Shown: positions 17,132 through 26,446 of the stretch, in pieces | Position numbering within the stretch: position 1 is the first letter of the stretch | Layout of the letters: each line of letters opens with the position of its first letter | DNA from: Xenorhabdus doucetiae | Lineage (GTDB): Bacteria > Pseudomonadota > Gammaproteobacteria > Enterobacterales > Enterobacteriaceae | Reading direction: 5' to 3' | Length of the DNA stretch: 64,000 nt | Assembly (NCBI RefSeq): GCF_000968195.1 | Contig: NZ_FO704550.1 | Coordinates: 992,001-1,056,000, forward strand | The notes under the pieces: model-generated | The model's database searches: none | Told to the model about the DNA's origin: nothing | The model's input: the letters and a program-made list of their open reading frames with translations, nothing else | Program-made: the position numbers and the translations under genes

Positions 17132-19081
17132 ATGAAAAACAGATCAATCAATACGAAGAAAATGACAATGGCCCAAGCCTTGGTCAGATTCCTCAACCAG
17201 CAATATATCCATGTTGATGGGGAAGAGTATCCCTTTATTTGCGGTGTTTTTACGATATTTGGTCACGGCAATGTGGTGGGATTAGGGCAGGCATTAGAGC
17301 AGGATGCGGGGCATCTTCGCGTTTATCAAGGCTGTAATGAACAGGGAATGGCGCATATTGCCACGGGATTTGCCAAACAGAAAAAACGTCGGCAGATTTT
17401 TGCCGTCACCTCTTCTGTTGGACCTGGGGCGGCCAATATGGTGACGGCTGCCGCGACGGCAACGGCGAACCGTATCCCATTACTGCTATTGCCGGGAGAT
17501 ACTTTTGCTTGCCGCCAGCCTGATCCCGTTTTGCAGCAGGTTGAACAGTATGGGGATGGCACCATCAGTACCAATGACTGTTTCCGTCCAGTGTCCCGTT
17601 ATTGGGATCGCATTTCGCGGCCGGAGCAATTAATGGCAGCCATGATCCACGCCATGCGAGTATTGACCGATCCGGCCGATACCGGCACCGTCACGATTTG
17701 TCTTCCGCAGGATGTTCAGGGAGAAGTCTGGGATTACCCGGATTACTTCTTCCAGAAACGAATTCACCAGATTGAACGCCGCCCGGCTTCTCAGGTGCGT
17801 ATTCAAGAGGCCATTGCACTGATTCAGCGCAAGAAAAAGCCGCTGTTAATTTGTGGTGGTGGAGTACGTTATTCCGACGCTCATGAGGCTTTTCGCCATT
17901 TTGCTGAAACGTTCAATATCCCGTTTACTGAAACTCAGGCGGGGAAAAGTGCGATTGTGGCTGCTCATCCGCTGAATTGTGGCGGCATTGGTACGACAGG
18001 TTGTTTGGCAGCGAATCAGCTTGCCAAAGACGCTGATTTAATTATTGGTGTTGGTACCCGTTTTACCGATTTCACAACGGCTTCAAAGTCACTGTTCCAA
18101 CATCCAGAAGTGGAATTCCTTACCATCAATGTAGCGGAATTTGACGCCTGCAAACTGGATGCCGTCAGTGTACTGGCGGATGCCAGAGAAGGGCTGAATG
18201 CCATTGCGCAAGCATTGTCAAAAATGGCATGGCGTTCTGAGTGGCAGCAAGAAATTGCACAGGCAAAGGCCGCCTGGCAACAGGAATTAGGACGCTTGTT
18301 TTCTATTCAGTATCAAGCCGGATTCCAGCCTGAAATTGCAGGGCATTTGGATGATCAACTGAACGAGTACAGCGAAACATTGCGAACCAATCTGACTCAA
18401 ACCCGTGTGCTTGGCCTGATGGATCAATATTTGGAACCCGACGCCATCATTGTGGGAGCTGCGGGTTCTTTACCGGGAGATTTACAGCGCATTTGGCAAC
18501 CGAAAGTGCCTGATACTTATCATCTTGAATATGGTTATTCCTGCATGGGGTATGAAATTGCTGCCTCACTGGGAGCAAAACTCGCTTGTCCCGAACAGCC
18601 TGTTTACGCAATGGTCGGCGATGGCTCATATTTGATGTTAAACAGTGAATTACAAACGGCTATTCAGGAAAACATTAAGATCACCGTGCTATTGTTTGAT
18701 AATGCGGGATTTGGTTGTATCAATAACTTGCAGATGAGTCAGGGCATGGGAAGTTTTGCCACGGAAAATCGTTATCGCAATCAGCAAAGCGGCAGATTAG
18801 ATGGTGCTTTAATACCCGTGGATTTTGCCAAGAATGCCGAAAGCTACGGTTGTAAAAGCTATCGGGTGCATAATGAGCAACAACTGATTGCTGCTTTGCA
18901 AGATGCGCAGAAACAGCCATGTGCGACATTAATCGATATTAAAGTTTTGCCGAAAACCATGACCCATGATTATGAATCATGGTGGAGAACAGGAACTGCG
19001 CAGCTTGCGGATAAACCGGAAATTACTGCATCAGCAGAAAAAATCAGGGAATATGTAGAGAAAAAGGCGCGTCAGTATTAA
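17132..19081 (+). CDS. iolD: 3D-(3,5/4)-trihydroxycyclohexane-1,2-dione acylhydrolase (ThDP-dependent)
   Basis: The 649-residue IolD is a thiamine-diphosphate enzyme that opens the inositol ring by hydrolysing the diketone to 5-deoxy-D-glucuronate. The cofactor-activating Glu lies in QGCNEQGMAHIATG, and the ThDP/Mg binding motif GDGSYLMLNSELQTA is near residue 495. Three ThDP-family domains (PYR, central, PP) are complete. It lies just after iolA, probably in one transcript. The next iol gene, iolG, is separated by an inverted serine-hydrolase gene. Confidence 0.95.
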   Translation: MKNRSINTKKMTMAQALVRFLNQQYIHVDGEEYPFICGVFTIFGHGNVVGLGQALEQDAGHLRVYQGCNEQGMAHIATGFAKQKKRRQIFAVTSSVGPGAANMVTAAATATANRIPLLLLPGDTFACRQPDPVLQQVEQYGDGTISTNDCFRPVSRYWDRISRPEQLMAAMIHAMRVLTDPADTGTVTICLPQDVQGEVWDYPDYFFQKRIHQIERRPASQVRIQEAIALIQRKKKPLLICGGGVRYSDAHEAFRHFAETFNIPFTETQAGKSAIVAAHPLNCGGIGTTGCLAANQLAKDADLIIGVGTRFTDFTTASKSLFQHPEVEFLTINVAEFDACKLDAVSVLADAREGLNAIAQALSKMAWRSEWQQEIAQAKAAWQQELGRLFSIQYQAGFQPEIAGHLDDQLNEYSETLRTNLTQTRVLGLMDQYLEPDAIIVGAAGSLPGDLQRIWQPKVPDTYHLEYGYSCMGYEIAASLGAKLACPEQPVYAMVGDGSYLMLNSELQTAIQENIKITVLLFDNAGFGCINNLQMSQGMGSFATENRYRNQQSGRLDGALIPVDFAKNAESYGCKSYRVHNEQQLIAALQDAQKQPCATLIDIKVLPKTMTHDYESWWRTGTAQLADKPEITASAEKIREYVEKKARQY

Positions 19082-19229
19082 CCGATGCTGGATATCGATT
19101 GTTCAGGGCTGGAGGCAAAATCCTTATGTACTGTGTGTACGTTCCGGTTTCTGTGCACAGCCCGTATGCAAATGATCTGCAATACCCAGCAAATAGAATT
19201 CAATAAAATAGGATGTTAATAAGATAAAA

Positions 19230-20231
19230 TTAAAAATTTTCCACCAGTTTTGGAAATATAAAATCTTCCAATAATAAAAATAAATTATCCCATATATCAA
19301 TGTTATTATATCTGCCACTAAAAATGACAATAATTGATTCTAGCTGAGGAATAATTAATAATATTTGCCCACCATTTCCAAATGCAGCGTGCCAATGATA
19401 TTCATTCCCATTTATGGGTGATCTATATTTACCCATATACCAAAGATAGCCATAATCATCTGTTCCGGTAGAAAATCGAGGTTTCATGGATTCTTTGAGC
19501 CATGTAGCAGGAATGATATCTTTTCCTTCCCATTGACCTTTATTGAGTATCAATAGACCTATTTTTAATAGATCTCTTGCGGTTAGGCGTAACCCAGAGG
19601 CCGCCGATGCAACCCCATCTTTTCCTTTATGCCACTTAACATGATGAATACCTAATTGTGTGAACAAGACTTCGTTTGCAAATTCGGGCAAAGTGCAATG
19701 CGTATATTTTTCTATTATGCGACCTAATAGAGCCACATTTCCTCCTGAATAGCACCATGTTTCACCGGCTCGTTCTGTCACTGTTTTGGAAAAAATATAT
19801 CTATACCTATCTGGTGCCAATTCCATGCCGATCTCATCATTTCTAATATCATGGTAAGAATAACTTTCATTCCACTCTATTCCCATTGTCATAGTAAGTG
19901 CATGTTCGATATTTATATGATCAAATCTATTATCTTTCCGATATTCGGGGAAATGTTCAATGATAGGGCTTTTTAAATTGGGAGCATTTTTGTACTTCAT
20001 AGCCAGCCCGTATAAAATAGATATAATGCTTTTTGTGATTGATCTTATGTCATGTAAAGTATTTTTATTGAAATCTATCTTCCCCATATCCTCTCCCCAT
20101 AATTCATCATGACCTGAGAAGTATCCTTCTGCTAATAACGTTCCTCTTTGGCTAACCACTAAAGCGTGTACATGTTCAAAAAGTTTATGATTTGAAGATA
20201 AATTTATTTTATTGGTTGAGAAACCGTTCAT
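19230..20231 (-). CDS. Beta-lactamase-family serine hydrolase (class C/penicillin-binding fold)
   Basis: The 333-residue protein of the beta-lactamase/D-alanyl-D-alanine carboxypeptidase superfamily has an SxxK catalytic motif (Ser64-Ile-Thr-Lys67 in RSITKSIISILYG), a tyrosine motif (CYSGGNVALLGRI) and a C-terminal WHAAFGNGGQILLIIP stretch matching the third box. There is no signal peptide, so it is probably cytoplasmic. Relatives include esterases and 6-aminohexanoate-dimer-hydrolase-like proteins. It is AT-rich and opposite to the iol genes, splitting iolD from iolG, so it looks acquired. The substrate is unknown. Confidence 0.75.
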   Translation of the reverse strand: MNGFSTNKINLSSNHKLFEHVHALVVSQRGTLLAEGYFSGHDELWGEDMGKIDFNKNTLHDIRSITKSIISILYGLAMKYKNAPNLKSPIIEHFPEYRKDNRFDHINIEHALTMTMGIEWNESYSYHDIRNDEIGMELAPDRYRYIFSKTVTERAGETWCYSGGNVALLGRIIEKYTHCTLPEFANEVLFTQLGIHHVKWHKGKDGVASAASGLRLTARDLLKIGLLILNKGQWEGKDIIPATWLKESMKPRFSTGTDDYGYLWYMGKYRSPINGNEYHWHAAFGNGGQILLIIPQLESIIVIFSGRYNNIDIWDNLFLLLEDFIFPKLVENF

Positions 20232-20625
20232 ACATAGCCTCGATAATATTTTTATGAAAAGTAATAATCTAGCTTTTTTAATTTATTAAAAAACCCTAAT
20301 TACAAAAAAATCGGTAATTTTTTCGTTTCTCGTAGCCGTAGGTGGGTCGTAAAGGCTGTCTGGGATTGGCTGTTGAGGCGATTGTTGGTATCAGTAGGCA
20401 CCACTATAAGGATACCTTGATTAATCCTATTAATGAGTTTGTAGCGAAATGTCAAAGTTACGAAGGGGCACGAAAGAAATTGTCGGCAAGATGCAACTCA
20501 GATGAAAGTTTATGAGCTAGCTCTAAAAAATAAAATTTTCAAATAAAACGAAATTGAAATAAACGTTTTATTTGGTATATTTTCATTCACACCAAAAGCA
20601 GAGACCAAGGTATCAAGGAGCATTC
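20232..20625. promoter_or_regulatory. Region upstream of iolG: gene fragment plus perfect 10-bp inverted repeat
   Basis: The left half holds an unrecognised 57-codon plus-strand ORF (20342-20515, listed separately). AAATAAAACG (20541-20550) and CGTTTTATTT (20564-20573) form a perfect 10-bp inverted repeat with a 13-nt spacer containing TTGAAAT, about 53 bp before the iolG start. This is a plausible operator for the inositol regulator or part of the iolG promoter. Confidence 0.45.
20342..20515 (+). other. Unrecognised 57-codon ORF, possibly a gene fragment
   Basis: A GTG-initiated frame encodes 57 residues beginning VGRKGCLGLAVEAIVGISRH and ending KLSARCNSDESL. It has higher GC content than its surroundings and no ribosome-binding site. 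I do not recognise the family; it may be a remnant of a larger gene next to the serine-hydrolase insertion. Confidence 0.25.
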
Positions 20626-21618
20626 ATGTTCAATATTGCGTTATTTGGCGCCGGGCGAATTGGGCAGGTTCACGCTGTTAACATTGCCGGTCATCAAGAA
20701 ACTCGTCTTTATTCTGTGATAGATCCACATCTGACAAGCGCCGAAGCATTGGCACACCAATATCAAGCCAAAATACAGACTACTGAAGAGGCGATGTCAG
20801 ATCCTGATGTTCATGGTGTCTTGATCGCATCAGCAACAGAGACCCATGCCGATTTGATAGAATTGGCCGCTCGGCACAATAAAATGATCTTTTGCGAAAA
20901 ACCGGTTCACCTGGATCTTGAGCGTGTTCGCCAGTGCCTCACAACGGTAAAAGCGTGTCAGGTTCCTCTGCTTGTCGGATTTAATCGTCGTTATGATCCC
21001 CAATTTCGTCGGCTGAAAAACCTGTGTGATGCCGGCGTCATTGGTAAAGTCGAATCTCTGCTTATTACTTCCCGTGATCCTTCTCCTCCACCCGTAGAAT
21101 ATGTGCGGGTATCTGGTGGAATGTTTCGGGATATGACCATTCATGACTTTGATATGGCACGTTTTATCGTGGGAGAGGAACCCTGTGCTATTTACGCTCA
21201 GGCAAGCAACTTGGTTGATCCTGCCATAGGTCTGGCGGGCGATATTGATACTGCATTTATTGTGATGAAATTTCCATCGGGGGCAATGGCAACCATTACT
21301 AACAGCCGTCGCTCTGGTTATGGTTATGATCAACGCTTAGAACTGCATGGTGAGAAAGGTCTGCTGACAGCCGGAAATATTAAGGAAAACAGTGTGGAAT
21401 TCTGGGGAGAAAGTGGTTGTACCGCCGCTAAGCCAGAACATTTTTTCCTGCAACGTTACCGTGACGCCTACATTGCGGAATGGTGTCATTTTGTCGATGT
21501 TATGGCTGGCAGAGCCATTCCTGAGACTAGCGGTATTGATGGCGAACGGGCTTTATACCTCGCAGATAAGGCACTTGAATCCCTGCAATCTGGTAAAGAA
21601 ATCAAACTATCACGATAA
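20626..21618 (+). CDS. iolG: myo-Inositol 2-dehydrogenase (Gfo/Idh/MocA family)
   Basis: The 330-residue NAD-dependent dehydrogenase oxidises myo-inositol to scyllo-inosose, the first catabolic step. Visible are the Rossmann loop LFGAGRIGQVHAVNI, the catalytic-Lys motif FCEKPVHLD and the DMTIHDFDMARFIVGEEP segment with the catalytic Asp/His. I chose the ATG at 20626 with AAGGAGCATTC upstream. The reading frame extends to 20572 only through a TTG inside the inverted repeat. It starts the second iol gene set. Confidence 0.93.
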   Translation: MFNIALFGAGRIGQVHAVNIAGHQETRLYSVIDPHLTSAEALAHQYQAKIQTTEEAMSDPDVHGVLIASATETHADLIELAARHNKMIFCEKPVHLDLERVRQCLTTVKACQVPLLVGFNRRYDPQFRRLKNLCDAGVIGKVESLLITSRDPSPPPVEYVRVSGGMFRDMTIHDFDMARFIVGEEPCAIYAQASNLVDPAIGLAGDIDTAFIVMKFPSGAMATITNSRRSGYGYDQRLELHGEKGLLTAGNIKENSVEFWGESGCTAAKPEHFFLQRYRDAYIAEWCHFVDVMAGRAIPETSGIDGERALYLADKALESLQSGKEIKLSR

Positions 21619-21633
21619 AATTCAAGAACAAGC

Positions 21634-21680
21634 GTTGCTGGAACATTTATTTCATAAAAAAAACTATCAGTTCCAGCAAC
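21634..21680 (+). terminator. Stem-loop between iolG and the symporter gene
   Basis: GTTGCTGGAAC (21634-21644) and GTTCCAGCAAC (21670-21680) form a perfect 11-bp stem with a 25-nt A/T-rich loop. There is no T-run afterwards. It could be a processing site, partial terminator or mRNA 3'-end stabiliser separating iolG from the following genes. Confidence 0.45.
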
Positions 21681-21856
21681 CATAACAGTAGCAGGCCGTT
21701 TTTATCCCTGAGTAATTTCAAATTGCTGTGCAATTAATAAAGCCGCAAATTGAAAGATGAAAGGCATATAAACGTTACATCATTTCCACAAATAAAAACA
21801 GGGGCTTCCTGTCGGCTTATTACTGTCTGAAAACGGTTAATTAGAGTGGAGGAGAT

Positions 21857-23554
21857 ATGTCAACTTTTCTTTCTTTTATGGGTTTTACCCTACTGGTCGC
21901 AGGGTTCGCTTATTATAAGACACGAAACAAACAGTTAAGTGCTTCAACCGAAGGTTATTTCCTCGGCGGACGTTCCTTGACCGGAATATATATCGGCAGC
22001 TCCATGTTATTAATGAATTTATCTACAGAACATCTGGTCGGTCTGAATGGATTGGCGTTCAGAACCGGATTCATTGTCATGGCGTGGGAAGTGATTGCGG
22101 CTTTAACGATTGTCTTGTTCGCTATTTACTTCTTGCCAAAATATCTAAAATTAGGCATTTCGACCATCCCGGAATATCTTGAACGCCGGTTTGATAAAAA
22201 TACCTTGCTGATTACATCAATCCTATTTCTGGCGATGTATGTGATCTCACTATTACCTATTGTTCTATATACAGGAGCTATTGCACTGGAAAGTCTGTTT
22301 CAGGTTTCCCAGGTTTTTCAGATCGATAAAACCACGGCGCTCTGGATCATGGTTTGGGGAGTGGGAGGATTGGGCGCGATTTACGCTATCTTTGGTGGGA
22401 TCAAAGCGATTGCAGTTGCCGATACTTTAAATGGCGTTGGCTTGATTGTAGGCGGCCTGATGGTCACGGTGTTTGCGCTATTGTATGTGGGAGATGGTAA
22501 TGCGTGGAAAGGGTTAACTGATGTCTATCACGCTCATCCAGAGAAGTTCAATTCCATTGGCAGTGAAGATTCGCTTGTGCCATTCTCGACCCTGTTCACA
22601 GGGTTGCTTGTCTCTAACCTGTTTTTCTGGTGTACCAATCAATCCATTGTGCAGAAATCATTGGGCGCCAAGAATCTGGCGGAAGGGCAAAAAGGTGTCA
22701 TGTTGTGCGCCTTATTTAAACTTATTATCCCTTCCATCATTATCTTACCGGGAGTCATTGCATTTCATATTTTCAACGGTCAAATAGATAATCCAGATAA
22801 CGCTTATCCTGCGTTAGTGCAACTGGTATTGCCTAAGGTGCTGGTTGGCTTCTTTGCGGCGGTCGTTGTGGGAGCGGTATTCTCGACATTTAGCGGTGGG
22901 TTGAACGCTTCCGTGACACTATTTACCGTCAATATCTACAAACCACGGAACCCGAATGCCACTGAAGCGCAGGCTGTGGCCGCGGGTAAATATTTGGGTG
23001 TAGGGCTGGCATTAGCAACGATGATTATTGCCCCACTTGTCGCTCATGCACCTGAAGGCTTGTTTTACTTACTCCAGCAGCTACAAGGGATGTTCAATGC
23101 CCCGATCCTCAGTGTGGTTCTGGTTGGGCTGATGACAAAACGTGTTCCCCCGATTGCGGCGAAACTGGGGCTATTGTTCGGTATGTCGGCTTACATCATT
23201 TGTAACTTTATTCTGAACGTCAATATTCACTTCTTCCATCTGGTTGGCATTCTGTTTGTGCTGAACATCATCTTTATGTTGACGATTGGTTATTTTTTCC
23301 CTGCCGAATCTTATCAGGAAGTGTATACAGAACAGGTGGATATTACACCTTGGTCGATGGTGAAACCGGCGGGGTTGTTAATTACTTTGGCTGTCGTTTC
23401 CATGTATGTTTTCCTTGCCGAAAACGTGCCTGCTTATGTGATGGCACTCTATTATGTATTTGTGGTCAGTATCTTGGGTTATGTTTTCTATCAGACAGGC
23501 AAGGCGTTATTTAAGCGTCTGGCGGTAGCAAATACGGTTGCCGGTAAGAGGTGA
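21857..23554 (+). CDS. Sodium:solute symporter (SSS/SLC5), probable inositol transporter
   Basis: The 565-residue membrane protein has the SSS-family pattern: an N-terminal helix (FLSFMGFTLLVAGFAYYKTR), the YFLGGRSLTGIYIGSSMLLM segment, AWEVIAALTIVLFAIYFLPK, the G-rich AIYAIFGGIKAIAVADTLNG signature and about 14 helices overall. It couples Na+ influx to sugar or polyol uptake at the inner membrane. Its position between iolG and iolC suggests myo-inositol as substrate (inferred). GAGTGGAGGAGAT precedes the ATG. The stop comes four bases before the iolC start, so the two are probably translated together. Confidence 0.88.
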   Translation: MSTFLSFMGFTLLVAGFAYYKTRNKQLSASTEGYFLGGRSLTGIYIGSSMLLMNLSTEHLVGLNGLAFRTGFIVMAWEVIAALTIVLFAIYFLPKYLKLGISTIPEYLERRFDKNTLLITSILFLAMYVISLLPIVLYTGAIALESLFQVSQVFQIDKTTALWIMVWGVGGLGAIYAIFGGIKAIAVADTLNGVGLIVGGLMVTVFALLYVGDGNAWKGLTDVYHAHPEKFNSIGSEDSLVPFSTLFTGLLVSNLFFWCTNQSIVQKSLGAKNLAEGQKGVMLCALFKLIIPSIIILPGVIAFHIFNGQIDNPDNAYPALVQLVLPKVLVGFFAAVVVGAVFSTFSGGLNASVTLFTVNIYKPRNPNATEAQAVAAGKYLGVGLALATMIIAPLVAHAPEGLFYLLQQLQGMFNAPILSVVLVGLMTKRVPPIAAKLGLLFGMSAYIICNFILNVNIHFFHLVGILFVLNIIFMLTIGYFFPAESYQEVYTEQVDITPWSMVKPAGLLITLAVVSMYVFLAENVPAYVMALYYVFVVSILGYVFYQTGKALFKRLAVANTVAGKR

Positions 23555-23558
23555 ATCA

Positions 23559-25484
23559 ATGGAACAGCATAAGCAACATAATGAGCGACATAAAAAGTTG
23601 GATGTTATCTGCATGGGACGTATCGCAGTTGATCTGTATGGTCAACAAATCGGTTCCCGTCTGGAAGACATGGGAAGTTTTGCCAAATATTTAGGGGGAT
23701 CATCAGGAAATGTAGCCTATGGGACCGCGCGCCAGGGATTAAAATCCTCAATGCTGGCAAGGGTTGGTGATGAACATATGGGACGCTTTCTGCGTGAAGA
23801 GTTGAAGCGGGTTGGTTGTGATACCAGCCATCTGATCACCGATAAAGAGCGGTTAACTGCGTTAGTTTTGCTCGGCATTAAAGATAATGAAACTTTCCCG
23901 CTGATTTTTTACCGCGATAATTGTGCTGATATGGCTATTACCCAAGATGATTTCAGCGAAGACTATATTGCATCTGCCCGTTGTCTGGCAATCACCGGAA
24001 CCCACCTTTCCCACCCACAAACGCGTGATGCTGTTTTGACTGCACTGACTTATGCCCGCCGAAATGGTGTCAAGACCGTCATTGATATCGATTATCGCCC
24101 GGTCTTGTGGGGATTGACTTCACTGGGTGACGGTGAAACCCGCTATATCGCCTCAGAGCAAGTGACAGCGCAATTGCAGGAAGTGCTCTCCCAATTTGAC
24201 TTGATTGTGGGAACCGAAGAAGAGTTTCATATTGCTGGCGGCTCTACGGATACGGTTGAAGCCTTGCATCGGGTACGGGCACTGACGGCTGCAACATTAG
24301 TTTGCAAGCGTGGTGCATTGGGATGTTCGGTATTCACTGCCAATATTCCCAATACCTTAGATGAGGGGATCACGATACAAGGCGTCAAGGTAGAAATCCT
24401 GAACGTTTTGGGGGCGGGGGATGCCTTTATGTCTGGTTTGTTGCGCGGCTACCTGAATAACGAAAGTTGGCAACAGGCTTGCACTTATGCCAATGCCTGT
24501 GGCGCTTTGGTTGTTTCCCGTCATGGATGTGCCCCCGCCATGCCAGATAAGACGGAGTTGGATAATTATCTGATGCGAGCAACAGCAGTACCTCGCCCTG
24601 ATTTAGATTCACATCTCAATCACCTGCATCGGGTTGGCAGCCGTCACAAACAATGGGATGAATTATGTATCATGGCATTTGATCATCGTATCCAGTTTGT
24701 CGAAATGGCACGCAAGGTGAATGCCAGTCTCGATCGAATTCCACAACTGAAAAAACTGTTGTTCAGTGCCTGTCAGGAAGTCAGCACAGAAGCCCATTTG
24801 GCAGGAAAAGCGGGGATATTGTGTGACAGCCGTTTCGGCCAAGATGTACTGAATGCCGCAACAGGGAAGGGGTTATGGATTGGTCGTCCGATTGAACTGC
24901 CCGGCTCCCGGCCGCTTTGCCTCGAACACGGTGATATTGGTTCCCAGCTAGTGAGTTGGCCGCGGGAACATATTGTGAAATGTTTAGTGTTCTTTCATCC
25001 AGAAGATAACCCTCCATTGCGTTTGGAACAGGAAAAAACCATACAGGAAGTCTATGCTGCCTGTTGTCAATCCGGCCATGAATTATTGCTGGAAGTTATT
25101 TTGCCAACCGATATGCCCCATTCTGATGCGCTTTATCTGCGTGCGCTCCAGCGTTTTTACAATCTTGGCATTAAACCAGACTGGTGGAAATTACCACCAA
25201 TGCAATCAGCCACTTGGGATCAGATCGCTGTATTAATCGAACAGTATGATCCTCACTGCCGCGGAGTTGTGATCCTTGGCCTTGATGCACCTGAAGCCAT
25301 CTTGAAGGCCAGTTTCAATGCGGCGGCAGGTAAATCAATCGTCAAAGGTTTTGCTGTTGGAAGAACACTATTTGGTCAGCCGTCACTGCAATGGCTGGCA
25401 GGAGAAATTGATGAGGAAACGCTGATCCTGAAAATAAAAACTAACTATCACAATTTGATTAACTACTGGTGTCAGCGTGGATAG
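23559..25484 (+). CDS. iolC: 5-dehydro-2-deoxygluconokinase fused to a DUF2090 (aldolase-type) domain
   Basis: The start at 23559 (MEQHKQHNERHKKLD) has AGAGGTG upstream. Residues about 10-325 are a PfkB-type kinase: CMGRIAVDLYGQQIG, YLGGSSGNVAYG, and the NVLGAGDAFMSGLLRG anion-hole/catalytic Asp motif. Residues about 345-640 are a DUF2090 domain (ELCIMAFDHRIQFVEMAR, LLEVILPTDMPHSD, GVVILGLDAPE, VKGFAVGRTLF). The kinase phosphorylates 5-dehydro-2-deoxy-D-gluconate. The C-terminal domain is annotated in relatives as the aldolase splitting the product into DHAP and malonate semialdehyde, which would explain the lack of a separate iolJ here. Confidence 0.93.
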   Translation: MEQHKQHNERHKKLDVICMGRIAVDLYGQQIGSRLEDMGSFAKYLGGSSGNVAYGTARQGLKSSMLARVGDEHMGRFLREELKRVGCDTSHLITDKERLTALVLLGIKDNETFPLIFYRDNCADMAITQDDFSEDYIASARCLAITGTHLSHPQTRDAVLTALTYARRNGVKTVIDIDYRPVLWGLTSLGDGETRYIASEQVTAQLQEVLSQFDLIVGTEEEFHIAGGSTDTVEALHRVRALTAATLVCKRGALGCSVFTANIPNTLDEGITIQGVKVEILNVLGAGDAFMSGLLRGYLNNESWQQACTYANACGALVVSRHGCAPAMPDKTELDNYLMRATAVPRPDLDSHLNHLHRVGSRHKQWDELCIMAFDHRIQFVEMARKVNASLDRIPQLKKLLFSACQEVSTEAHLAGKAGILCDSRFGQDVLNAATGKGLWIGRPIELPGSRPLCLEHGDIGSQLVSWPREHIVKCLVFFHPEDNPPLRLEQEKTIQEVYAACCQSGHELLLEVILPTDMPHSDALYLRALQRFYNLGIKPDWWKLPPMQSATWDQIAVLIEQYDPHCRGVVILGLDAPEAILKASFNAAAGKSIVKGFAVGRTLFGQPSLQWLAGEIDEETLILKIKTNYHNLINYWCQRG

Positions 25485-25531
25485 CAAAGCTAACACAGAA
25501 CATCACTTTTTCATCTTACAGGAGAACCCTT

Positions 25532-26422
25532 ATGGCTGTTCAACTTGGCATTAATCCCCTGACATGGACCAATGATGACTTGCCATCTTTAGGCGCAGAA
25601 ACACCGTTGGAAACTTGCCTGACAGAAGGGCGACAAGCAGGATTTTCGGGGTTTGAACTGGGCAATAAATTCCCTCGTCAGGCACAGATCCTGGCGCCTA
25701 TTTTAGCCGCCCATGATTTGAAACTGGTGTCTGGCTGGTACTCCGGTGAGCTGCTGACACGCAGTGTTGAAGAAGAAATTGCCGCAGTTCAGCCACATTT
25801 GACTCTGCTGCGTGAACTGGGGGCAACTGTGATGGTGTTTGCCGAAGTGACACAGTGCATTCATGGCAATCAGAATAAACCCGTATATCTTCGTCCACTG
25901 TTTCCGGTAGAGCGCTGGCAAGAATATGGCGAAAAGCTAACAGCATTTGCCCGTTATACTCGGTCGCAAGGTGTACAGATTGCGTATCATCATCACATGG
26001 GAACAGTGATTGAAAGTGCGGAAGATATCGATAACCTCATGGAGCATACGGGTGAGGAAGTGGGTTTGTTATTGGATACCGGGCATCTGACCTTTGCGGG
26101 AGAAGATCCATTGGCAGTGACAAAACGTTGGTGCACACGTATTAATCATGTGCATTGTAAAGACATCCGCGCAGACGTGTTAAAAGATATCAAAAACCGT
26201 AAAACCAGTTTCCTTGATGCGGTATTGAGTGGTGTTTTTACTGTCCCCGGAGACGGTTGCGTCGATTATCCGGCCCTTTTTGCGATCTTGAAAGCGAATA
26301 ACTATCACGGTTGGTTGGTGGTTGAAGCAGAACAAGATCCCGCCGTCGCTCATCCACTGACTTATGCCACAATGGGGTATCGCAACTTGCATAAATTTGC
26401 CAGAGAAGCGGGATTGATTTAA
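25532..26422 (+). CDS. iolE: myo-Inosose-2 dehydratase
   Basis: The 296-residue xylose-isomerase-like TIM-barrel protein dehydrates scyllo-inosose to the 1,2-dione used by IolD. Segments visible: GINPLTWTNDDLPSLG, GFSGFELGNKFPRQ, the QIAYHHHMGTVIES His-rich metal site, LLLDTGHLTFAGEDP and NHVHCKDIRADVL. The ATG at 25532 has CAGGAGAACCCTT upstream; the frame continues to 25469 inside iolC but without a proper start. It lies 47 bp after iolC. Confidence 0.94.
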   Translation: MAVQLGINPLTWTNDDLPSLGAETPLETCLTEGRQAGFSGFELGNKFPRQAQILAPILAAHDLKLVSGWYSGELLTRSVEEEIAAVQPHLTLLRELGATVMVFAEVTQCIHGNQNKPVYLRPLFPVERWQEYGEKLTAFARYTRSQGVQIAYHHHMGTVIESAEDIDNLMEHTGEEVGLLLDTGHLTFAGEDPLAVTKRWCTRINHVHCKDIRADVLKDIKNRKTSFLDAVLSGVFTVPGDGCVDYPALFAILKANNYHGWLVVEAEQDPAVAHPLTYATMGYRNLHKFAREAGLI

Positions 26423-26446
26423 ACGCGGAGATTGGGAGGAAGCTAA

